Part shown: positions 9,470 through 17,547 of the stretch, piece after piece
Position numbering within the stretch: position 1 is the stretch's first letter
How the letters are laid out: each line of letters starts with the position of its first letter
NCBI GenBank assembly: GCA_964573995.1
Contig: CAZNLH010000038.1
Location: 1-17,740 of the forward strand
Reading direction: 5' to 3'
DNA from: CAZNLH01 sp964573995
Lineage (GTDB): Bacteria; Gemmatimonadota; CAZMKB01; CAZNLH01
Length of the DNA stretch: 17,740 nucleotides
Made by a program: the position numbers and the translations under genes
Notes under the pieces: generated by a model
The model's database searches: none
What the model saw: the letters and a program-made list of their open reading frames with translations, nothing else
What the model was told of the DNA's origin: nothing

Positions 9470-10072
9470 ATGTTACCCGATTCAGTCAAAGACTGGTATG
9501 TCGATCTGTTAAACCCGGTAACGCAATACCTGGTCAGGCACAGGATCCAGCCCAACCTGCTGACCACGATCGGCTTCTTGATAAACACCGTGGCCGCCGT
9601 CTCGATATTCAGGGATTCCTTGTTCACAGGCGGGCTCCTGATACTTGTCGGGGGGACATTCGATGTCTTCGATGGGAGGGTGGCGAGGGCCACCGGGTTA
9701 ACGTCATCTTTCGGATCCTTTTATGACTCCACGCTTGACAGGATCTCGGAGATTATAATCTATCTCAGCCTTCTCAACTACTTCGTGAGTCAGGGTGACC
9801 CGTGGACCGGTTATGCAATCTTGACGGCGATGGGCGGGGCCTTGATGGTCAGTTATACCAGGGCCAGGGCTGAGGCACTCGGGTTTTCCTGTCTCGTGGG
9901 CTTTTTACAGCGCCCAGAGAGGGTGGTCTTTCTCGGCTTCGGGGCGATTTTAGGGAGGATCGGGTTGACAGTGGCCATATACCTGGTCGCCGTTCTTTCC
10001 GCTTTCACCGCTTTTCAACGGATGTTTCACGTGTACCTGTCTTCGAGGAGCAGTCACACCGAGAGGGGATAG
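9470..10072 (+). CDS. CDP-alcohol phosphatidyltransferase, probable phosphatidylinositol-phosphate synthase
   Basis: This 200-aa integral membrane enzyme transfers a phosphatidyl group from CDP-diacylglycerol to an alcohol. The family signature D-x2-D-G-x2-A-R-x8-G-x3-D-x3-D is complete: D65, D68, G69, A72, R73, G82, D86 and D90. These acidic residues bind the metals and activate the acceptor. Hydrophobic segments cover most of the rest, and PNLLTTIGF (28-36) is the usual first-helix motif. The next gene makes inositol-3-phosphate, which points to phosphatidylinositol phosphate as the product. PgsA or another CDP-alcohol enzyme cannot be excluded from sequence alone. No nucleotidyltransferase domain is fused, which argues against the archaeal-type di-inositol phosphate route. 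ATG 9470 has AGGA 9 bases upstream. Confidence 0.88.
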   Translation: MLPDSVKDWYVDLLNPVTQYLVRHRIQPNLLTTIGFLINTVAAVSIFRDSLFTGGLLILVGGTFDVFDGRVARATGLTSSFGSFYDSTLDRISEIIIYLSLLNYFVSQGDPWTGYAILTAMGGALMVSYTRARAEALGFSCLVGFLQRPERVVFLGFGAILGRIGLTVAIYLVAVLSAFTAFQRMFHVYLSSRSSHTERG

Positions 10073-10182
10073 TTAATTCTTAATTAAACATTAGTGATCA
10101 CGGCTTTCATGGATACTGGGGATCATTGCCCGGTATAGGAATGGGTGCCCAACGTTGCGGTTTGAAGGAGGCGAGTCGGCCG

Positions 10183-11304
10183 ATGAGTAAGGTGAGAGTG
10201 GGGATTATTGGCGCTGGTAATTGCGCCTCATCGCTGATCCAGGGAGTTCATTATTACAGGAACGCGAGGGAGGATGAATTGATCCCCGGGTTGATGCACG
10301 TCAATCTCGGGGGCTATCATGTCAGTGATATCGAGTTCAGTGCCGCCGTGGATATCGATAAGAATAAAGTCGGTAAGGACCTCTCGGAGGCGATCTTCAC
10401 CCCTCCCAATAATACATACAAGTTTACCGATGTCCCCAAACTCGGAGTAAGGGTGGCACGTGGTATGACTCATGACGGCCTCGGCAAGTACCTCTCTGAG
10501 ATTATCGAAAAGGCCCCTGGCCCGACGGAAGACCTGGTTCGCCTCTTTCGGGACACGGGGACCGATATCGTGGTCAACTACCTGCCCGTCGGGAGCGAGG
10601 AGGCCACGAAGTGGTACGTAGAACAGGTGCTTGATGCCGGCTGCGGTTTCGTGAACTGCATCCCGGTCTTCATTGCGCGCGAGGCATACTGGAGAAAGCG
10701 TTTCGAGAAGAAGGGGCTGCCCCTGATCGGCGATGACGTAAAGTCCCAGGTCGGGGCCACGATCGTCCACCGTGTATTGACACGCCTGTTCCGGGATAGA
10801 GGAGTCAAACTCGAGCGAACGAGCCAGTTGAACGTCGGCGGCAATACCGATTTTCTCAACATGCTCGAGAGGTCCCGCCTCGAATCTAAGAAGATCTCAA
10901 AGACTAACGCGGTGACCTCCCAACTCGATTACGATATAGGAGCAAGGAATATCCATATAGGCCCCAGCGATTACGTGAGTTGGCTTACGGATCGTAAATG
11001 GGCGTACATAAGGATGGAAGGCAGGACATTCGGTGATGTCCCGCTGAACGTGGAGATGAAATTGGAGGTGTGGGACTCCCCCAACTCGGCCGGGGTCGTG
11101 ATCGATTCCGTTCGGTGTTGCAAGTTGGCCCTCGACAACGGGGTAAGCGGCGCCCTCATCGGCCCTTCTGCCTACTTCAAGAAATCACCCCCCGTGCAGT
11201 ATACCGACGAGGAAGCGAGAGAACTCACGGAGAAGTTCATCCGTGACATGACGGCGAAGAAGGAAGACAAGAAGGCCGCCCCCAAGGTGAAGGAAAAGAA
11301 ATAG
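10183..11304 (+). CDS. ino1: Inositol-3-phosphate synthase (MIPS)
   Basis: This cytosolic NAD-dependent enzyme converts glucose-6-phosphate to 1L-myo-inositol 1-phosphate (also named D-inositol 3-phosphate). The 373-aa protein opens with the Rossmann motif VGIIGAGNCASSLIQG (G7, G10, G12). It contains NYLPVGSEEA, GDDVKSQVGATIVHR and QLNVGGNTDFLNM, all conserved in the short actinobacterial/archaeal type. SRLESKKISKT carries the lysines of the active site. The tail is Lys-rich and probably disordered. I chose ATG 10183, which is preceded by GAAGGAGG (10164-10171). An upstream TTG at 10126 would add 19 residues outside the fold. The 110-base gap to the phosphatidyltransferase has no clear promoter, so joint transcription is likely. 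Confidence 0.93.
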   Translation: MSKVRVGIIGAGNCASSLIQGVHYYRNAREDELIPGLMHVNLGGYHVSDIEFSAAVDIDKNKVGKDLSEAIFTPPNNTYKFTDVPKLGVRVARGMTHDGLGKYLSEIIEKAPGPTEDLVRLFRDTGTDIVVNYLPVGSEEATKWYVEQVLDAGCGFVNCIPVFIAREAYWRKRFEKKGLPLIGDDVKSQVGATIVHRVLTRLFRDRGVKLERTSQLNVGGNTDFLNMLERSRLESKKISKTNAVTSQLDYDIGARNIHIGPSDYVSWLTDRKWAYIRMEGRTFGDVPLNVEMKLEVWDSPNSAGVVIDSVRCCKLALDNGVSGALIGPSAYFKKSPPVQYTDEEARELTEKFIRDMTAKKEDKKAAPKVKEKK

Positions 11305-11511
11305 TCGTCTTCCCGCCCGCCATTGATGACTTGCCGGATAGTTTGAAATCAGTGTGGTGTCCCGGAAGTTATTTTACATGTATTCCACGGTGAACCGCGC
11401 GGGTCCCGTCGCCGAACACGCCCACCGTGCTCGCTGTGGCTGCGGGGTGAGGCGCGGAGCCCGGTGGATTGTTACGTTCGTGTGGATCAATCGCCTTGTG
11501 AGAAGGTCCGG

Positions 11512-12159
11512 ATGAAGTATGCCGGGAAGGGTTTCTTCCTCTCGTTCGAGGGGATCGAGGGATGCGGGAAGAGTACCCATGCCGCTCTCTTCAAGGAGTG
11601 GCTCGAAGGTAATAAGGTACCGGTCCTCCTGTCGAGGGAGCCGGGCGGGACTGTTATTTCGGAGGGTATCCGCCGGATCCTCTTGGATCCTCAGAATACC
11701 TCGATGGACCACCGCACCGAACTCCTTCTTTACCTGGCGAGCCGATCCCAGGTTGTCCGCGAGAGGATCAAGCCAGCCCTGGATCGGGGGATGATTGTCC
11801 TGGTTGACCGTTACGTGGATTCGACCCTGGCCTATCAGGGTTACGGTCGCGGTCTCGATATGGAAGACATCCGCCGGATGAACGCATTCGCCTCGCGGGG
11901 GCTCGTTCCCGACCTCACCTTTCTCCTGGACCTGGATCCCGATGTTGGATTCAGCCGTAAGGAGAAGGCGGGCGAGACCGCAACCAAAAGGGACAGGATA
12001 GAGCGTGAAGGGCCCTCTTTTCATCGGAAGATCCGTGAGGGTTTTCTATCAATAGCCGCGGGTGATCCCGGGCGGATCGTCATCGTCAGGTCGGATCGCG
12101 AGATCGATAAGGTCCAGCAAGAGATCCGCGGGCTGTTCACAGGCAGGTTCGGTGACTGA
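11512..12159 (+). CDS. tmk: Thymidylate kinase (dTMP kinase)
   Basis: The enzyme phosphorylates dTMP to dTDP in the cytosol, an essential step of dTTP supply. The 215-aa protein has the P-loop FEGIEGCGKST (residues 12-22), then LSREPGGT and the DRY motif (D99-R100-Y101) followed by VDSTLAYQGYGRG. A LID region near EKAGETATKRDR comes later. Length fits the family. ATG 11512 has AGAAGG 5 bases upstream; the longer in-frame GTG at 11464 would add 16 residues before the first strand. The 207 bases before it (11305-11511) contain no gene or good promoter, only a weak CCTT/AAGG stem at the Shine-Dalgarno site. yraN follows after 25 bases. Confidence 0.95.
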   Translation: MKYAGKGFFLSFEGIEGCGKSTHAALFKEWLEGNKVPVLLSREPGGTVISEGIRRILLDPQNTSMDHRTELLLYLASRSQVVRERIKPALDRGMIVLVDRYVDSTLAYQGYGRGLDMEDIRRMNAFASRGLVPDLTFLLDLDPDVGFSRKEKAGETATKRDRIEREGPSFHRKIREGFLSIAAGDPGRIVIVRSDREIDKVQQEIRGLFTGRFGD

Positions 12160-12184
12160 CCACGCGTGACTTCTCGGAGGATCA

Positions 12185-12556
12185 TTGCAGGATAGGGATA
12201 GGATAGCCGTCGGGTCCAGGGGTGAATCGCTGGCCGCCCGGTTTCTCGAGGAGAATGGGTACCGGATTCTCGAGAGGGGGTATCGATGGGGCCACAAGGA
12301 GATCGATATCATAGCCTCGCGTGAGAAGGCGCTCGTATTCGTCGAGGTAAAGAGCAGGAGCCGCCGCGAGAGTCTTCCGCCTTTCCTCTCGGTCAACACG
12401 AGAAAACAGGGCCAGATCCTGAAGGTGGCGAGGGCATACCTGGCGAGGCATGTGCCCCCCGGGGGTACCGATATCCGGTTCGATGTCATCTCGATCGTCC
12501 TCTCGGGTGATGGCAGGCACGAAATCGAACACATAGTCGACGCCTTCCGTCCCTGA
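12185..12556 (+). CDS. yraN: YraN/UPF0102 family nuclease-fold protein
   Basis: The 123-aa protein matches the UPF0102 family: G-x-x-G-E-x-x-A-A-x-x-x-L at the start (VGSRGESLAARFL), then the endonuclease-like core GHKEIDIIA...LVFVEVKSRSR, whose acidic/Lys residues (E-x-D...E-V-K) resemble Holliday-junction resolvase-type folds. RFDVISIVL near the end is also conserved. Its biochemical role is not settled in the family. It starts at TTG 12185, only 4 bases after GGAGG; no ATG or GTG is available in the conserved part. It sits between tmk and comM; yraN next to a comM/yifB gene is a common arrangement in bacteria. Confidence 0.9.
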   Translation: MQDRDRIAVGSRGESLAARFLEENGYRILERGYRWGHKEIDIIASREKALVFVEVKSRSRRESLPPFLSVNTRKQGQILKVARAYLARHVPPGGTDIRFDVISIVLSGDGRHEIEHIVDAFRP

Positions 12557-12576
12557 TCTCTCCCGAGCCCGCGCTC

Positions 12577-12625
12577 CTCTACTTCCCCTTTCTTCTTTCG
12601 TCTTACCGGTGAAAGGGAGGTAGAG
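12577..12625 (+). promoter_or_regulatory. Hairpin sequestering the comM Shine-Dalgarno sequence
   Basis: The 5' arm at 12577-12592 (CTCTACTTCCCCTTTC) pairs with the 3' arm at 12611-12625 (GAAAGGGAGGTAGAG) across an 18-base loop. The stem has 14 Watson-Crick pairs, one T-G wobble (12583/12619) and one bulged C (12588). The 3' arm contains the entire comM Shine-Dalgarno (GGGAGG, 12615-12620), and the ATG follows 2 bases after the stem. No T-run follows on either strand, so it is not a typical terminator. Inferred role: translational control of comM. Confidence 0.65.
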
Positions 12626-12627
12626 AA

Positions 12628-14169
12628 ATGTTATCAAGAGTAGTTTCATCTTCAGTCCTCGGCATACACGCCTACCTGGTAGGTGTGGAGGTCGACATCT
12701 CGACCGGCCTTCCGACGTTTACCACCGTGGGTCTTCCCGACAGCGCGGTCAGGGAGAGCCGCGAGCGGGTGTGCTCGGCCATAGCAAACTCCGGGTATCA
12801 GTTCCCCCTCAAGCGTGTGACCATAAACCTGGCCCCCGCTGATGTCCCGAAGGGGGGCTCCTCTTTCGATCTACCCATCAGTGTCGGCATACTAGCCGCG
12901 ACAGGGCAGGTGAATGATCGAATGCTCCCCTCACATGTAATTCTCGGGGAACTCTCTCTCTCGGGGTCCGTAAGGGGGGTCAGGGGGGTCCTCTCCATGG
13001 TGATGGCTGCTCGTGAGGCCGGCATCAGGGGGATCATCATCCCTGTGGAGAATGTCAGGGAGGCATCTGTCGTCAAGGGGATCGAGGTTCGCGGGGTCGA
13101 TCATATCCAGCAGGTGATCGCTTACCTCAACGGGGAGTTGGACATTTCTCCGGTCACTCTCAACGTAGAGAGGTTCTTCTCCGCTTCCTCCAATTACCGT
13201 ATCGATTTCAACGACGTGAGGGGGCAGGAACATGCGAAGCGTGCCCTCGAGGTGGCCGCTGCTGGTGGGCACAACCTCTTGATGATAGGGCCGCCAGGGT
13301 CGGGGAAGACGATGCTCGCACGCAGGATCCCCACGATTCTGCCGGAGATGACCCTTGAGGAGGCACTTGAGACCACCAAGATCCACAGCGTAAGCGGGCG
13401 CCTCAAGGATGGGCGCGCGCTGGTGACCACTCGGCCGTTTCGCTCTCCTCACCACACGATAAGCGATGCCGGGCTGGTAGGTGGGGGATCGATCCCGAGG
13501 CCGGGTGAGGTAAGCCTTGCCCACAACGGTGTCCTCTTCATGGACGAGTTGCCGGAATTCAAGCGGAGCGCGCTCGAGGTGCTGAGGCAACCGCTCGAAG
13601 ACGGCGTGGTACAGATAGCGAGGGCGAAGTTGTCGCTAAAATACCCGGCGAGGTTCATGCTGGTCTGCGCGATGAACCCATGCCCCTGCGGCTACCTCAC
13701 CGACGAGAAGCGTCATTGCGGTTGCACCCCAATCCAGATCCAGCGCTATCACTCGAGGCTGTCCGGACCCCTCCTCGATCGCGTCGATATCCATATCGAG
13801 GTCCCCAGGGTCTCCTATAGGCAATTGTCCGAGAAGAGGAGGGGCGAGACGTCAAGGTCGATCCGGGAGCGGGTCAAGGCCTGCCGTAAGATCCAGTGGG
13901 AGAGATTCAGGCCCGAGCCGGAGATCCACTGTAATGCGCACATGGGAGCCCGTGAAATCGAGCGATATTGCCGGATCGGGGGAGATGCCAACCGGCTGTT
14001 GCGGGAGGCTATAGATTACTTCGGGCTGTCAGCCCGTGCGTACCACCGTATACTGAAGGTGGCCCGGACAATAGCGGATCTCGAAGGGCGCGAGGCCATC
14101 GAGGTCCGCGACGTCAGCGAGGGGATCCAGTACCGGTGTCTGGATCGTAAGAGCAGATTCACCTCGTGA
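12628..14169 (+). CDS. comM: ComM/YifB-family Mg-chelatase-like AAA+ ATPase
   Basis: The 513-aa protein has the ComM layout. The N-terminal Lon-protease-like (ChlI) fold includes VGLPDSAVRESRERV, INLAPADVPKGGSSFDLPI and ILGELSLSG. The AAA+ domain has Walker A GPPGSGKT (221-228) and the Walker B-like block GVLFMDELPEF. A Cys-rich insert, AMNPCPCGYL...HCGCTP, and the C-terminal SGPLLDRVDIHIEVPRV and ARAYHRILKVARTIADLE blocks follow. In transformable bacteria ComM is a hexameric helicase promoting branch migration of incoming DNA; in many others its role is unknown. ATG 12628 is preceded by AAGGGAGG with 7-base spacing, but that site lies in a strong stem. Confidence 0.95.
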   Translation: MLSRVVSSSVLGIHAYLVGVEVDISTGLPTFTTVGLPDSAVRESRERVCSAIANSGYQFPLKRVTINLAPADVPKGGSSFDLPISVGILAATGQVNDRMLPSHVILGELSLSGSVRGVRGVLSMVMAAREAGIRGIIIPVENVREASVVKGIEVRGVDHIQQVIAYLNGELDISPVTLNVERFFSASSNYRIDFNDVRGQEHAKRALEVAAAGGHNLLMIGPPGSGKTMLARRIPTILPEMTLEEALETTKIHSVSGRLKDGRALVTTRPFRSPHHTISDAGLVGGGSIPRPGEVSLAHNGVLFMDELPEFKRSALEVLRQPLEDGVVQIARAKLSLKYPARFMLVCAMNPCPCGYLTDEKRHCGCTPIQIQRYHSRLSGPLLDRVDIHIEVPRVSYRQLSEKRRGETSRSIRERVKACRKIQWERFRPEPEIHCNAHMGAREIERYCRIGGDANRLLREAIDYFGLSARAYHRILKVARTIADLEGREAIEVRDVSEGIQYRCLDRKSRFTS

Positions 14170-14246
14170 CCTGTTGCCATGGGCAGTATCCCTCCGACGT
14201 CTTGGCGCCTTATCGTCTTGCCGGCCGGGTCATTGAGTCTTGGTGA

Positions 14247-17192
14247 TCAGTGGACTTCCTCCAAGCCGGCGCCGGGGGCTGTTACCGTCACCTCGAATGA
14301 CGACTGGTCGACAATTACGTCAGGATAGTAGCCTGCATAGGCAATGTAGTTGTAAGTACCCAGTGGAGCGTTCTGCGGCACGTCCTGCCGTATGTTGTCG
14401 ATCTGAAGCACCTGGCCGGGCGCAAGGTCGAGGTTGTCGTAGAGCGTTACGGGCCCCGCTGTGTCACCGCTCGGGAGGGTGACCATGATCCAGACATCAG
14501 TCGTCTGTGGCTCGTTCAGGTTGTTTGTCAGGATGCCGGTATAAGTAAAGGATCCCCCTTGCGGCACGGTCACCGGCGGATTGTCCGGTATGATCTGGAT
14601 TGATACATCCGGGGGACCGCACGTGAAGACTTCGGCGGAGAAGTCGTCCACACCTGCCTCCACGACCGATCCGGCGTGCAGGTCCGATGCCTCGAAGCGA
14701 ACCTTGACCTGGTTGGTGGGAGTAACGAAATCACCCACCATGAAGCTGTGTTCCTTCCAGCCCGATGTGGTAACCGGTCCTATGGTCTCCGCAAGCGTCC
14801 AGTTCGCCCCGTTGTCGTTCGACAGGTAGACCTTGAAGAGGTCGTTGTTGGGGTCGTTCCCGTAATTGTTCGTGTACCATAGTGCGTAATGTATCCTGGC
14901 GTTGATCCCGGCGTGGAGATCGAGCGTCGGTGATGTGAGCCTGGTGGCGCCGCCGTCTATGTCAGAATCGCCGGGACGGTTGTCGGTGAGGTAGCAGTAG
15001 CCCGAGCCGTCGTAATCCGTTGGCGGGTCGCCACGATCGCCACCTCCAACCGGGATCCCACGCTCCCAGGACCCCGAGGTCAGGCCCGGATCGTCTTGGA
15101 CCGTCCAACCGAGGTCCGTGTTGAAATCGTCTGCGAGGGCTACCTCGTAACTGAAGGCGGACACGGTGCTGAAGAGTTCATCCGGGGCCCCCATCGGCCA
15201 GAACTGTGTCCGTCCGTCGGTCGTCTGGGCCGAGAAGGCATACGAGACCTCGAGTCCACAATCCACGGCGGGGAAGACAGCGTCGTATACGTTCTGCCCG
15301 ACCACCGTCATCGAGTCCCGGACCCATCCGGATCCGTCGTTTATATATATCATGCCGGTCCCCGGTTCCGGGAGGGCGGTGACACCGGAGACCTCCACGC
15401 GCAGCGTGGTGCCACCCTCGGGGACGATGATCTCGGGCAGGCCGTCGGGGAAAGAGAAGGAAAGGAGCGCCAGTTCCGGAGCGTCCATGTTGTGTGCCCC
15501 GAAGCCCGCGGCGATTTCGTCGTAGTGCGGGGTCCCGTCGTAGATGTTCCCGTTGTCATCGTCGAGCGTGAGGTAGTCGATCGTGATGCTCGGGTCGATG
15601 TCCGACCCTGTGTGAAGGAGGATGGCGTTTATGGCCAGGCTGGAGATGATGTCCCTGTATGTTGTGGGATTGGTGGCCGCCAGTTCGTTCCTCGTGCTCC
15701 ATACGCTACCTGACAGGAGAGTCCCGCAGTAGTGGATCTCCCCGCTGCAGGGATACTGCATGTTGTTATCCGCGTTGCGCAGCGGCTGGTTGCAGTTGCC
15801 GTAAAATCCCCAGGCCAATCCGGGGTCGTCCGTGATCAGGACGCCCATAACGTCTCCCATTCCCTCGCCGTACGCGCCCTGGCCGCTTCCGGCCATGGAG
15901 ACCAGGTGATGGCCGTATTCGTGGTGGATGACCGTGGAGAAGGCCGTGTTGGGGCATCCACCGCCCGATGTGTAAAAGTTGATCGAAGAGCCGTCGTAAT
16001 AGGCGTTGCAATTGTCGTTGATGTTGACGTTGACGGTGAACTCTGTCTGCCCCAGGCCCGGGTAATTCGGGTTGTAATTCAAGGTATAGTCACGGACGAC
16101 GTTCGCCTGGAGGTAACCGTTGACCTGTGCGCGGTAATACTCGTCAGCGTTCGTCTCGTTGTGGAGGAAGTCTGCCGGTCCGGGGGGCGTCACGTCCAGG
16201 GAGAGCAGGGCGTCTGCGCCAGCCTGGTTATACACACGGAACCACTGGCCGCGCAACCTCGATTCCACCGTTACCTGTGATGATCCCGAGTTGGGTATCA
16301 CGAAGTCCCCGTTCACGTCGGCATAGGAGACGGTGCTCCCGATGTTGACGCGGGCATACGGCATCGGGACCGCCAGTTCCTCTCCGCACTGTTCTGCGCC
16401 GTTCCCCTGGGTCGCCCGCCCCGAGACGTTTCCGGTGACGTCAGTGGCGGAAATGAGGTCCTCCTGGTATAGGATCTCGCCGGTTACCGCGTCTGCGACG
16501 AATCTGTACCTCTCGGGAAAGGGATCCCCGGGTGCGTATCCGTTGTCCCCTACGAAGGAGTAGGCAAGGGCCGGGTCGACCTGCATTTCGTCCACGCCTG
16601 CCCAGATCACCTGTTCGGGGGGGGTGAAATTCACCAATTCCGGGAACATGCGCCCCGCAGTTGAGATTCCCAAATCAGGGTCGGCCCGATTTATCGCCTT
16701 GGTCGGTTCGAACCCGTGGAGACCCCTCAGATCGGCGGAGCCCAGGACGAGCGGGTTGTCTGCCTCGTTCCGCACGAGAAGGACGAGACGCGCTCGGAAG
16801 ACGGGAATGTTGTCCTTCTCCTGCGTGTAATAGATCCCTGTGAACTTGTAACCACTGGTGTCACGATTGTACATGATAGGCTGGGTATGGCCGAAGACGA
16901 GTTCCGAGGGCTCGACACCGAAGAGTCCCGCATCGGCCTCTACGAAATGCCTTGCGCTCTCTTCTGGCGTTCCGCCATGGGAGAAGGCCTTGCCGTAAAG
17001 CCTTCGGATCCGGCCAGCGCGTTCGAAGGAGCCTACTTGGACACTCGAGCCCGGCAGCGTGATTTGGCCATGGCGGCCATAGCCGGTGCCCCAATCGCGT
17101 GAATGCACCTCACGAGGGGTGAAGAGGAACAGCGTTAGGGCGATCATCACAAGTACTTGGAAGAGATAACAAGGTATATTTGTTCGTTTCAA
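14247..17192 (-). CDS. Secreted multidomain metalloprotease, M36/gluzincin-like
   Basis: The 981-aa protein starts at TTG 17192, preceded by GGAGG (17200-17204) at 7-base spacing, the only good ribosome site nearby. A signal peptide follows (KRT..., hydrophobic CYLFQVLVMIALTLFLF, likely cleavage near EVHS). Residues of about 80-180 resemble an FTP/PepSY-type inhibitory propeptide (KFTGIYYTQEKDNIPVFRARLVL). The catalytic domain carries HEYGH (424-428, E425 as general base) and GEGMGD, with E443 as probable third zinc ligand. The HExxH-to-Glu distance of 15 is shorter than I recall for fungalysins, so the family label is approximate. The C-terminal third has a beta-sandwich resembling MAM/cleaved-adhesin domains (DDFNTDLGWTVQDDP...VEAGVDDF) and a final Ig-like domain. 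I see no terminal sorting motif. It is divergent from the secreted-protein gene at 17548. Confidence 0.85.
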   Translation of the reverse strand: MKRTNIPCYLFQVLVMIALTLFLFTPREVHSRDWGTGYGRHGQITLPGSSVQVGSFERAGRIRRLYGKAFSHGGTPEESARHFVEADAGLFGVEPSELVFGHTQPIMYNRDTSGYKFTGIYYTQEKDNIPVFRARLVLLVRNEADNPLVLGSADLRGLHGFEPTKAINRADPDLGISTAGRMFPELVNFTPPEQVIWAGVDEMQVDPALAYSFVGDNGYAPGDPFPERYRFVADAVTGEILYQEDLISATDVTGNVSGRATQGNGAEQCGEELAVPMPYARVNIGSTVSYADVNGDFVIPNSGSSQVTVESRLRGQWFRVYNQAGADALLSLDVTPPGPADFLHNETNADEYYRAQVNGYLQANVVRDYTLNYNPNYPGLGQTEFTVNVNINDNCNAYYDGSSINFYTSGGGCPNTAFSTVIHHEYGHHLVSMAGSGQGAYGEGMGDVMGVLITDDPGLAWGFYGNCNQPLRNADNNMQYPCSGEIHYCGTLLSGSVWSTRNELAATNPTTYRDIISSLAINAILLHTGSDIDPSITIDYLTLDDDNGNIYDGTPHYDEIAAGFGAHNMDAPELALLSFSFPDGLPEIIVPEGGTTLRVEVSGVTALPEPGTGMIYINDGSGWVRDSMTVVGQNVYDAVFPAVDCGLEVSYAFSAQTTDGRTQFWPMGAPDELFSTVSAFSYEVALADDFNTDLGWTVQDDPGLTSGSWERGIPVGGGDRGDPPTDYDGSGYCYLTDNRPGDSDIDGGATRLTSPTLDLHAGINARIHYALWYTNNYGNDPNNDLFKVYLSNDNGANWTLAETIGPVTTSGWKEHSFMVGDFVTPTNQVKVRFEASDLHAGSVVEAGVDDFSAEVFTCGPPDVSIQIIPDNPPVTVPQGGSFTYTGILTNNLNEPQTTDVWIMVTLPSGDTAGPVTLYDNLDLAPGQVLQIDNIRQDVPQNAPLGTYNYIAYAGYYPDVIVDQSSFEVTVTAPGAGLEEVH

Positions 17193-17246
17193 GGTTGCGC
17201 CTCCAGTGGGGTTGTGTTTGAAAAGCAACGAATCGAGACATTAGAC

Positions 17247-17276
17247 ATCATAGCATAATAAGCCGCCGGATGTCAA
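17247..17276 (-). promoter_or_regulatory. Sigma-70-type promoter for the metalloprotease gene
   Basis: On the minus strand a perfect TTGACA (17271-17276) and TATGAT (17247-17252, 5 of 6) are 18 bases apart. Transcription would begin near 17240, about 50 nt before the TTG start. A perfect dyad, GAACC-GTGT-GGTTC (17283-17296), lies just upstream of the -35 box and could be an operator. Confidence 0.62.
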
Positions 17277-17420
17277 GTGGCCGAACCGTGTGGTTCCGTA
17301 TCTCAATTGTCTTGATTTTCAGAATCTCAACCGTCTTTGGTGAGGCGGCTTCGAGTCGCTGCAAGAGACATCCTTCAGTCCGGTCTATAAGAACTGGGGA
17401 ACTTCCTGACAGATATGGAG

Positions 17421-17449
17421 TTGACAAATCCATCTGATCGTCCTATCAT
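17421..17449 (+). promoter_or_regulatory. Sigma-70-type promoter for the secreted protein gene at the right edge
   Basis: A perfect TTGACA (17421-17426), a 17-base spacer and TATCAT (17444-17449, 5 of 6) face the gene starting at 17548, giving a leader of about 90 nt. With the promoter at 17247-17276 it accounts for the 355-base gap between the two divergent secreted-protein genes; no further gene is seen there. Confidence 0.62.
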
Positions 17450-17523
17450 GAGATGGGTCTTACCGGTTCACTCCGGGTGAGGCCATGGAGATCGATTCGG
17501 TGTTTCTCTTTCCTTCCTTGTGT

Positions 17524-17538
17524 CCCTTCAGAGAAGGG
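17524..17538 (+). promoter_or_regulatory. Small hairpin overlapping the Shine-Dalgarno of the right-edge gene
   Basis: CCCTTC (17524-17529), loop AGA, GAAGGG (17533-17538) is a perfect 6-bp stem, extendable by a T-G pair (17523/17539). Its 3' arm is most of the AAGGGGG ribosome site that ends 7 bases before ATG 17548. It could lower initiation unless opened. It may also be a chance consequence of a purine-rich Shine-Dalgarno next to pyrimidines. Confidence 0.35.
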
Positions 17539-17547
17539 GGTGTCGTC

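Noticed and set aside
10126..10182. Longer start (TTG) for inositol-3-phosphate synthase
   Set aside because: The added residues lie before the Rossmann strand, have no counterpart in the family, and ATG 10183 has a good GAAGGAGG.
15096..15713. 205-codon plus-strand ORF inside the metalloprotease gene
   Set aside because: It is Val/Gly/Arg-rich with no motifs, opposite the catalytic and C-terminal domains of a clear protease.
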